Shown: one piece after another, positions 7,112 to 12,686 of the stretch
How the letters are laid out: each line of letters starts with the position of its first letter
Numbering within the stretch: position 1 is the stretch's first letter
Source: Candidatus Omnitrophota bacterium
GTDB taxonomy: Bacteria; Omnitrophota; Gorgyraeia; Aquiviventales; Aquiviventaceae
NCBI GenBank assembly: GCA_016206585.1
Contig: JACQRE010000067.1
Coordinates: 1 to 12,686, forward strand
Length of the DNA: 12,686 nt
Reading direction: 5' to 3'
Position numbers and translations under genes: made by a program
The notes under the pieces: model-generated
What the model was told of the DNA's origin: nothing
Database searches by the model: none
What the model saw: the letters and a program-made list of their open reading frames with translations, nothing else

Positions 7112-9979
7112 TTATCGGGTCCTCGGTTCGGCGATTTTTGGCGTGGCCATGCCGGGTGAAGGGGCCATCGCGCGGTTGAGCGCCTGCAGGCCGGTCGTCC
7201 GCTGGAGCGTGGCGAAATCGGGCGCGTCCATCGCGCCGAGCATGAAGGGCACCGCGTAGAGGGTCGGCCCCACGTTGTCGTAGATCGGCCGCTGGAAAAT
7301 CATGCCGTCCATGAGCGGATCCTTCACGTGCCGCTGGACGCTGATGAAGTCGTTCAGCCGCTTCGTCCCCTCATCCAGATACGAGCGCTGGCCGGTGAGG
7401 AGGTAGCTGTACGCGAGCGCGTCGAAGAACGGCAGCCACGGCTCGGTCTTCGCGAGCCAGTCCGCGCCCCGCGTGATCGCCCGCGCCGCGTCCCCGTCGC
7501 CGGTGAGCCGGTGGTAGGCGATCAACGCCGGCAGGATGTGCAGCGCCATGTAGTTGTTCTTGACCTCGCCGCGCCAGCGGCGCAGGAGCGGGTTGTACGT
7601 CTCCGGCCATCCGCCATCCGGCCGCTGGCCCCGCAGCAGCACGCGGGCCCACCGCCGGGCACTGCGCCAGTAGCGCGGGTCCCACGTCGCCTGGTACATC
7701 AGCAGATCGCCGAGGAGCACGTTGGACACCGCGCGGCCCGGCGCGATGTGCGGGCGCCGCCGGTACGTCACGGGGTCCCGCAGGAAGAAGCCGCCCGCCT
7801 CGTTGATCACATCCCACGCGCGCGCGTCACCGGTGAGGTAGTAGTACATCAGCAGCCCGGTGACGCTCGTGTGCGTCGCCTCTTCGTTGCGCCCGCCCCA
7901 GTGGTACGCGTTGTGCCGGTGCATGGAGCCGACCTGCGAGAACGCCTCGGTCATCCCCGCGCGCTTGAGCCGTGGATCCTGCGCGACGGTATTGTGGTGG
8001 ACGGTGTCCACGTCCATCACGTGGCGCGCGTGCGCCTCCCCGAACTGGAAGTACGGCAGTTCACCGGTGCGGATGAAGCTGGTGAGCACCCCGCCGTGGG
8101 TGCAGATCGCCTCGCAGTTGTGCCAGCCCCAGCGGCCGTCCGGATGCCAGCCCCAGTCGTCGTACGATTTGTCGTAGGCCTCTTTGCGGTACCACAGCAG
8201 CGTATCGCCGTAGTCGAGCATGCCGTACCAGCGGAAGTCCCGCGGCTGGCGCTCGGCCCAGCCGAAGAGATCCACCAGCATCTGCTCGGCCTTGGGGAAC
8301 TGCTCGGGCTGTGCTGCGCCGATCGTCGGCCCCCACGCCTTCGTCGCCTCGTGCCACGCCGGGTCGGCGAAGAGCAGCCACGGCTCGCGCCAGAGTTGCG
8401 CGATCGCCGACGCCGTGGTCTCCTCGATCGGGATCCCGAGAAAGCCCACCATCAGCTCGTGCGTCTTGCCCAGACCGAAGGCGCTGCCGCGCGCCCGCTC
8501 GTCGGGCCCGTACGCCTCGGGGCCGGTTTTGAGGTCGAGTGCTCCGGCCGACTCGGGCCAGAGCTTGATGACGAGCCGTTTGGCCGCCGGGTCCGCCGCG
8601 AGCTCCTTGGGGTACTGCTGCCAGGCGTCGCGCACCTGGACCATGACGCCGGCGCGCGCGTTCTGCGCCAGCAGCCACCCTTCGTGGCGCGAGCCTTCGC
8701 GCAGCGGCTGTCCGGGCCCGCCGCGGAGGCGGTACGCGTCGTCCTCGTACTGCGTGATCGTCGTCGACGCGCCAAGCGGCAGGGTGAACGCGCCCTGCTC
8801 GTCGGCGCTCAGGAAGGCCGCGCGCTCAGTCACGTCCACGGGCAGCTCGATGCGGATCTCCTGGATCGTCTCGTTCTCCGGCAACGTGAGCCCCCGGTAC
8901 TCTTCGTGGTGCCGGTTCTCCGGATAGCCGGTGTAGATGAACGTGTGGTAGACGCGCACCTGCGGCAGGCCGGCGAAGGCCTGGAACCGGACGATGAACC
9001 GGCAGAACCCTTTGCCGCCGGCGTCGCGGAACCAGCCGCTGGCCTTGAGTGTCGCGCGCAGGGGCCCCGCCTCCTCCACCTCGAGCCGGTACGTCCGGCG
9101 GTCGAGCGAGCTGCGGTAGTCGATGTCGCGGTGCCGCACGACGAGGTCGCCGCGGGAAGCCAGGCGCTCCTCCTCGCTGAAGGCGCGGTCGCCGTTGCGG
9201 TCCACCGCCGCGGACTCGAAGAAGGTGAACGCGGTCCGGCTGACGGTGAAGCGCAGCGGCCCGGTCGTCACGACCACCGCGTCGGGCGTCTGCGTCACGT
9301 CCACGCGCGGTCCCGCCGCGGCGTCACGGACGACCGATGCGCCGTAGTCGAGGAAGAGGTTGCGGCCGACGGCCGACGGCGGCACCTGCGTAGTGACCAG
9401 CAGCCACTTCACGCTGCCGTCCTCCCATGTGGCGAGGGGGCGCGTCTGGATCGGCCACGGCGTGCCCGCCGCATCGGCCAGCCGCACCGGCGCCTCGGGG
9501 CTCAGCTGTCCCATTGGAAACGGGATGCCGCCGGTGATGGGCAGCCGGACCGAAAGCGGCAGGCCGGCGCTTACGATGGTCGCCGGCACCCGCACGACCG
9601 GCTGCTGCGTCCGGGGATCGTCCGCCTGCCAGCGGGCGAGGTCGCGCTCAAATGCGAGCGCCCACAGGGCGTTCGGGGTCGCGGGGCCCTGGTGCGGCCG
9701 TCGGGCGGCGGCCGTCGGCACGGGACGCAGCGCGTCCCGCGTCCACTGCACCGCGGCGAACCCGGCGACGATGAGCCCGGCCGCCAGCGCCGCGGAGCCG
9801 ATGAATGCGAGCGGCAGCCGGCTCACTCCCACACCAACCCGCACCCTCTTCGGCCCTGAGCGGGGGGCGCGTGTGGTGCGGGGGCGCGGCTTCGACGGCA
9901 GGAACGCCGAGAAGACAAGGCCGGCGAGCACCGCGCAGCCGACCAGGAAAATGAGTTTGAGGATCAGGCTCCTGATCAT
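7112..9979 (-). CDS. PcRGLX/YetA-like (PL26-type) membrane-anchored polysaccharide lyase homologue
   Basis: This large protein has 955 residues. Two hydrophobic segments (about 5-27 and 55-77) flank a strongly basic loop (30-54), implying a membrane hairpin with the body of the protein outside. Residues 140-215 match the N-terminal RIFT-barrel domain of the PcRGLX/YetA family: ITGGIPFPMGQL (148-159), then PIQTRPLATWEDGSVKWLLV (176-195). A middle beta-rich region follows (about 240-480), and then an alpha/alpha-toroid-like region (about 500-925) with WYGMLDYGDT (584-593), WHPDGRWGWHN (611-621), HARHVMDVDTVHHNT (650-664) and GSMHRHNAYHWGG (684-696). The family is named for the exo-rhamnogalacturonan lyase of Penicillium chrysogenum; most bacterial members are uncharacterised, so lyase activity is inferred. 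A consensus EF-hand-type loop sits at 260-271. The ATG follows the GT4 stop directly (TAAATG). A GTG at residue 46 preceded by GAAGAGG would give a form with only the second anchor. Confidence 0.88.
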   Translation of the reverse strand: MIRSLILKLIFLVGCAVLAGLVFSAFLPSKPRPRTTRAPRSGPKRVRVGVGVSRLPLAFIGSAALAAGLIVAGFAAVQWTRDALRPVPTAAARRPHQGPATPNALWALAFERDLARWQADDPRTQQPVVRVPATIVSAGLPLSVRLPITGGIPFPMGQLSPEAPVRLADAAGTPWPIQTRPLATWEDGSVKWLLVTTQVPPSAVGRNLFLDYGASVVRDAAAGPRVDVTQTPDAVVVTTGPLRFTVSRTAFTFFESAAVDRNGDRAFSEEERLASRGDLVVRHRDIDYRSSLDRRTYRLEVEEAGPLRATLKASGWFRDAGGKGFCRFIVRFQAFAGLPQVRVYHTFIYTGYPENRHHEEYRGLTLPENETIQEIRIELPVDVTERAAFLSADEQGAFTLPLGASTTITQYEDDAYRLRGGPGQPLREGSRHEGWLLAQNARAGVMVQVRDAWQQYPKELAADPAAKRLVIKLWPESAGALDLKTGPEAYGPDERARGSAFGLGKTHELMVGFLGIPIEETTASAIAQLWREPWLLFADPAWHEATKAWGPTIGAAQPEQFPKAEQMLVDLFGWAERQPRDFRWYGMLDYGDTLLWYRKEAYDKSYDDWGWHPDGRWGWHNCEAICTHGGVLTSFIRTGELPYFQFGEAHARHVMDVDTVHHNTVAQDPRLKRAGMTEAFSQVGSMHRHNAYHWGGRNEEATHTSVTGLLMYYYLTGDARAWDVINEAGGFFLRDPVTYRRRPHIAPGRAVSNVLLGDLLMYQATWDPRYWRSARRWARVLLRGQRPDGGWPETYNPLLRRWRGEVKNNYMALHILPALIAYHRLTGDGDAARAITRGADWLAKTEPWLPFFDALAYSYLLTGQRSYLDEGTKRLNDFISVQRHVKDPLMDGMIFQRPIYDNVGPTLYAVPFMLGAMDAPDFATLQRTTGLQALNRAMAPSPGMATPKIAEPRTR

Positions 9980-11089
9980 TTATGGCTCGAGCAACTCTTG
10001 ATACACGCGGTCCGTTTCCTCCACCATCCGCTCGAGGCTGAAGCGCTGCTCCACCCGATGGCGGGCTGAGCGCCCCATCGCCCGCGCGCGATCCGGATGG
10101 TCCAGCAGCTCGAGGATCGCGTCCGCGAGGTGGCGTGGGTCCTCCGGCGGCACGAGCAGGCCGGTGCGCCCCGACGACACCAGCTCCGGGTTGCCGCCCA
10201 CCGCCGTCGCCACGACGGGTTTGCTCATCGCCATGGCTTCGAGGATCACGCGGCAGCAGCCTTCATAGCGGGAGCTGACCACGAGCAGGTCCAGCAAATC
10301 GTAGACCGGTGCGACCTCGCTGCGGCTGCCCAGGAACCGCACGTGGCCGCGCAGGTCGAGCTGGTCGATCAAATGCTCCAGCGGAGCGCGCCGCGCGCCG
10401 TCCCCCACAATCAGGAAGCGGCTGCGCGGCATCGCCTGCCGCACCAGCGCGGCGGCGTAGAGGAACGTCTCGTGGTCCTTCACCGGCACGAGCCGTCCGA
10501 CGATGCCGATGACCGGATCCTCCGCCGGCAGCCCCAGCTCCGCGCGCAGATGGCCGTTGGAGGACGCGGGGGTGAACTCGCGCAAATTCACGCCGTTGTA
10601 GATGACGGTGGTGCGCTCGGGGGGGACCCCTTCGCGCTCGTTGAGCACCGTGCGCACGGCACCGGCCGTCGCGATGAACCGGTCCGTCAGGCCGCGCAGG
10701 AGGCGGTCGGCCATCACGTGCCGGGAGGGCTTGTCGAAGTCGACGCTGTGCACCGTGCTGACCACGACCCGCACCCCGGCGAGGCGCGCGGCGAGCCGCC
10801 CGTAGAGGTCGGCCGTGAAGAGCCCCGTATGCACGACGGCGGGCCGCAGGCGGCGGATCACCCGGTAGAGCTGGATGAACGTGCGCCACGACCATTTCCC
10901 GGACTGCGCGATGCAGGTGACCGGGATCTTCCCGGCGCGCAGCGCCCCGACGTAGGCGCGCTTGGTGGCGGAGAGGCTGATGATGTGCACGTCGTAGCGG
11001 TCGCGCGGGAGGGCTTGCACCAGCTCGACGAGCTGCCGCTGCGCCCCGCCCAGATTGAGATCATCCACCACGTACACCACGGTCATCAT
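9980..11089 (-). CDS. GT4 family glycosyltransferase
   Basis: The 369-residue protein is a GT-B fold retaining glycosyltransferase of family GT4. The N-terminal domain starts VVYVVDDLNLGGAQRQLVEL (4-23), with the Gly-rich loop at 14-15. VIYNGVN (162-168) marks the linker region. The donor domain has IGIVGRLVPVKDHETFLYAA (194-213, R199 and K204 expected to bind the donor phosphates), FLGSRSEVAPVY (252-263) and YEGCCRVILEAMAMSKPVVA (275-294), with E276 and E284 forming the EX7E motif. CCR replaces the LPN or FGL more usual after EG. It has no membrane helices and would work at the cytoplasmic face on a lipid-linked acceptor. The start is ATG at 11089-11087, giving an ATGA overlap with the upstream stop; a second ATG follows at once. 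AAGG lies seven bases upstream. The frame's further extension to 11485 is a shadow of the ligase gene. Confidence 0.93.
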   Translation of the reverse strand: MMTVVYVVDDLNLGGAQRQLVELVQALPRDRYDVHIISLSATKRAYVGALRAGKIPVTCIAQSGKWSWRTFIQLYRVIRRLRPAVVHTGLFTADLYGRLAARLAGVRVVVSTVHSVDFDKPSRHVMADRLLRGLTDRFIATAGAVRTVLNEREGVPPERTTVIYNGVNLREFTPASSNGHLRAELGLPAEDPVIGIVGRLVPVKDHETFLYAAALVRQAMPRSRFLIVGDGARRAPLEHLIDQLDLRGHVRFLGSRSEVAPVYDLLDLLVVSSRYEGCCRVILEAMAMSKPVVATAVGGNPELVSSGRTGLLVPPEDPRHLADAILELLDHPDRARAMGRSARHRVEQRFSLERMVEETDRVYQELLEP

Positions 11090-12651
11090 GTGCTGGCCTT
11101 GTTGGTGAGTTGGAGGCCGCGCATGACGAGCGCCAGGAGGATCCAGAAATAGCCCACGGCCTCTTGCGCGTCCATGCAGAAGGTGAAGAAGTTGGCCCCC
11201 GCCCACGCCGCGATGCCGCCGGAGACCCCCAGCGCGATCGCCTGGATGGCGGGGTCCTCGGCCAACCGGTAGAGCCGGACCGCGTAATGGAGCGCCATCA
11301 ACAGGAGCAGCAGGTAGACGAGCAGCGTCGGGATCCCCATTTCCGCCGCATAGAGGAGATAGAGGTTGTGCGCGTCGATCGCGGGGGCTTCGCCGTGGCT
11401 GTAGTACCCCACGTGCTTGGGAAACGCGCCGAAGCCGACCCCCCACCAGCGATGCTCCTGGATCATCGCCAGCGCCCCGCGCCAAATCTTGATGCGGTTG
11501 GTCGCACTCGGATCGAGCCGCTGCGTGAGCGGCTCGGACGCGCCGATTGGCTCGTGCCGCTCGAGCGTCATTTCAAGGCGGTAGCGGATCCCGGCGGGCA
11601 GGAGGGCGGGGTTAGCGATCGCCAGGATGAGCAGTGCTAGCACCGCCAGGAACAGCCGCTTGCTGCGGACCCACGCGATCGTCAGGCCGCCGGCGACGCA
11701 GGCCAGGTAGGCTCCCCGCGAGAACGTCACCATGATCCCGCGCGCGCAGGCGAGCAGCGGAATGAGCATCAGCCACCCGCGCCGCGACGGCCACAGGGTG
11801 AGGAAAAATCCGGCGTAGAGGAAGAGGTAGGTGACGAAAAAGGTTCCCAACACGTTCGGCTCGCGGGCGATCGTCCGCACCCGCACCCAGTTGAGGTCGC
11901 CCGAGCCGCGCGTGAGGTAGTCCCAGACGGAAATGAGCGCGATCAGTACGGTGGCGGTCATCAGGAGGGCCGCCACCGTCTTGATCGTGCGGATATCCCG
12001 GACGATCCAGAACGCCAGGAAAAAGAAGGCCATCGGTGCCAGGATCTGTTTCATCGCATAGAGGTAGTCCCAGAAGTACCAGCCGCCGTACGCCCACGCC
12101 GCGCGCACCAGCGCGAAGAGGTAGAGCGCGATGAAGCCCAGGAGCACGCCGTGCAGCGGAGTCATCTCCAGCCACACACGGCCGTTCGCGCGGTACGCGA
12201 GGAGGCACGTGAGGAGCAGCCAGGCGGTCAACAGGTTCGTGAGGTTGAACCCGGGGATGCCGAGGCCGAAGTCGCCCACCATGATGCGACTGAATGGAAT
12301 GTAGGCGATCAGCGCGTAGAGCCCGAGCTCCGGGCTGCGCCACCCCCACCGGACGAAGCCCAGCCCGCACGCCGCCACACCGGCGAGCAGCATCATGCTG
12401 GGAATGCTGCCCTCCTTCAGGACGAGTGCGGCCAGCACAATGGCCGCGCCGACCATCACGCCGACGCGCGCATCGAGCGTCTCGCGCAGCTGCCCGGCGG
12501 CGTTCAACAACCACCGCCACGCCGGAGAATCACCAAACACCAAATTCCAAACACCAGATAATGACCAATGACCGATCATCGAATCACCCAACGGTTTGGC
12601 GATTCGGTCATTGATCCCTTGGTGATTATTTGGTGTTTGAGATTTGGTCAT
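11086..12651 (-). CDS. O-antigen ligase / Wzy-like polymerase membrane protein
   Basis: This polytopic protein of up to 521 residues has 11-12 hydrophobic segments and the Wzy_C-type domain at about residues 300-465. MVTFSRGAYLA (307-317, with R312), RWWGVGFGAFPKH (401-413) and DAHNLYLLYAAEMGIP (426-441, with H428) are the classic features of the O-antigen ligase/polymerase superfamily, with the large outer loop at about 352-430. Members move an undecaprenyl-diphosphate-linked glycan to an acceptor (lipid A, protein or another chain). Ligase versus polymerase cannot be decided here. The first 42 residues are encoded by an AT-rich inverted repeat. ATG at 12651 would overlap an upstream TGA as ATGA, matching the operon's pattern but with no ribosome site. 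ATG at 12579 or 12456, or TTG codons near 12510, are alternatives. The frame is also open to the right window edge. The sequence clearly becomes ordinary coding DNA from about residue 43. Confidence 0.88.
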   Translation of the reverse strand: MTKSQTPNNHQGINDRIAKPLGDSMIGHWSLSGVWNLVFGDSPAWRWLLNAAGQLRETLDARVGVMVGAAIVLAALVLKEGSIPSMMLLAGVAACGLGFVRWGWRSPELGLYALIAYIPFSRIMVGDFGLGIPGFNLTNLLTAWLLLTCLLAYRANGRVWLEMTPLHGVLLGFIALYLFALVRAAWAYGGWYFWDYLYAMKQILAPMAFFFLAFWIVRDIRTIKTVAALLMTATVLIALISVWDYLTRGSGDLNWVRVRTIAREPNVLGTFFVTYLFLYAGFFLTLWPSRRGWLMLIPLLACARGIMVTFSRGAYLACVAGGLTIAWVRSKRLFLAVLALLILAIANPALLPAGIRYRLEMTLERHEPIGASEPLTQRLDPSATNRIKIWRGALAMIQEHRWWGVGFGAFPKHVGYYSHGEAPAIDAHNLYLLYAAEMGIPTLLVYLLLLLMALHYAVRLYRLAEDPAIQAIALGVSGGIAAWAGANFFTFCMDAQEAVGYFWILLALVMRGLQLTNKAST

Positions 12652-12659
12652 TGGTGATT
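12528..12659. repeat. Imperfect inverted repeat, about 60-base arms, over the ligase gene start
   Basis: The stretch begins AATCACCAA (12528-12536) and ends TTGGTGATT (12651-12659). The left arm, about 12528-12588, pairs with about 12598-12659 with scattered mismatches and a short unpaired centre around CAACGGTTTGG. Inside are short tandem-like units (GGTCATTGG, TTTGGTGTTTGG, TTGGTGATT). It is much more AT-rich than the rest of the window. It carries the ATG candidates at 12651 and 12579 and the probable stop of the preceding gene. It looks like a dispersed repeat family member, or a remnant of one, rather than a terminator, since no clean stem plus T-run is present. Confidence 0.85.
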
Positions 12660-12686
12660 GCCGAGTATGTTCTGGTAGAACTGATC
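12648..12686 (-). CDS. Possible C-terminal end of an upstream gene, 5' part outside the window
   Basis: On the minus strand from the window edge, one frame reads DQFYQNILGNHQ and then TGA at 12650-12648. The last residues of many GT4 glycosyltransferases look similar (an aromatic-rich helix ending in YxxxL), and the TGA would overlap the ATG at 12651 as ATGA, like other junctions here. The final codons fall in the inverted repeat, so the natural stop may have been replaced by the repeat. With twelve codons visible, identity cannot be assigned and another frame could be the real one. Confidence 0.4.
   Translation of the reverse strand, partial: DQFYQNILGNHQ

Noticed and set aside
7328..9859. 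Plus-strand open frame of 843 codons opposite the PL26-like gene
   Set aside because: Same reasoning: an antisense shadow produced by the GC-biased third positions of the true gene, with no family signature or start context.
9935..9979. Lipoprotein signal with cysteine at residue 15 of the PL26-like protein
   Set aside because: LVGC fits loosely, but the hydrophobic stretch before it is short and continues well past the cysteine, so a membrane helix is more likely.
10097..11152. Plus-strand frame of 351 codons opposite the GT4 gene, and a similar one at 3184-4281
   Set aside because: Both are His/Arg/Ala-rich shadows with no domain, while the opposite strand encodes recognisable glycosyltransferases.
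11090..11485. Longer start for the GT4 gene at 11485
   Set aside because: The extension overlaps the ligase gene in another frame; the normal GT4 N-terminus begins at 11089.
1..12686. tRNA or rRNA genes, CRISPR arrays, transposase genes and attachment sites
   Set aside because: None was seen: no regularly spaced direct repeats, no transposase-like frame, and no recognisable tRNA or rRNA segments in the small non-coding space available.

Overview
The window is a GC-rich (about two thirds GC by eye) stretch from a bacterium. It holds one uninterrupted minus-strand operon: eight complete genes, a ninth that runs off the left edge, and probably the last dozen codons of a tenth at the right edge. 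Consecutive genes overlap by 1 to 16 bases or are 0 to 1 base apart, so there is almost no intergenic DNA and no internal promoter or terminator is visible. An O-antigen ligase/polymerase-type protein and membrane-anchored extracytoplasmic carbohydrate enzymes suggest a diderm. The pairing of a PcRGLX/YetA-like protein with a GH123/DUF4091-like protein, plus AT-rich repeats built from GGTCATTGG/TTGGTGTTTGG-like units, recalls genomes of uncultured phyla of the Planctomycetes-Verrucomicrobia-Omnitrophota kind. This placement is an impression, not a determination.

In transcription order (right to left): a possible end of an upstream gene (12686-12648); a Wzy/WaaL-like membrane polymerase or ligase (12651-11086); a GT4 glycosyltransferase (11089-9980); a 955-residue membrane-anchored PcRGLX/YetA-like (PL26-type) protein (9979-7112); a 759-residue membrane-anchored GH123/DUF4091-like glycosidase (7111-4832); a NodB-type polysaccharide deacetylase (4835-4041); a membrane GT2 glycosyltransferase (4041-2914); a PgpA-family phosphatase (2914-2393); a UbiA-family enzyme of the decaprenyl-phosphate phosphoribosyltransferase type (2391-1492); and an ArnT/PMT-like GT-C glycosyltransferase (1507 to beyond base 1).

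Read together, this looks like a surface or secreted polysaccharide operon in three parts. The first is assembly: GT4, GT2, deacetylase and the Wzy/WaaL-like protein. The second is extracytoplasmic cutting or trimming: the PL26-like and GH123-like pair. The third is a polyprenyl-phosphate-pentose module: PRPP-dependent UbiA enzyme, an adjacent phosphatase and a GT-C transferase that would use a polyprenyl-phosphate sugar. The second and third parts are the unusual ones. A PgpA-type phosphatase next to a DPPR synthase suggests it removes the 5-phosphate from polyprenyl-phosphoryl-phosphoribose, and a lyase/glycosidase pair inside a synthesis operon suggests a dedicated polymer-editing step.

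Two inverted repeats, clearly more AT-rich than their surroundings, lie over the 5' ends of genes. One is a perfect 28-bp-arm palindrome inside the reading frame of the PgpA gene. The other is a longer imperfect palindrome over the start of the polymerase/ligase gene. Both look like repeat elements that the genes have absorbed into coding sequence.
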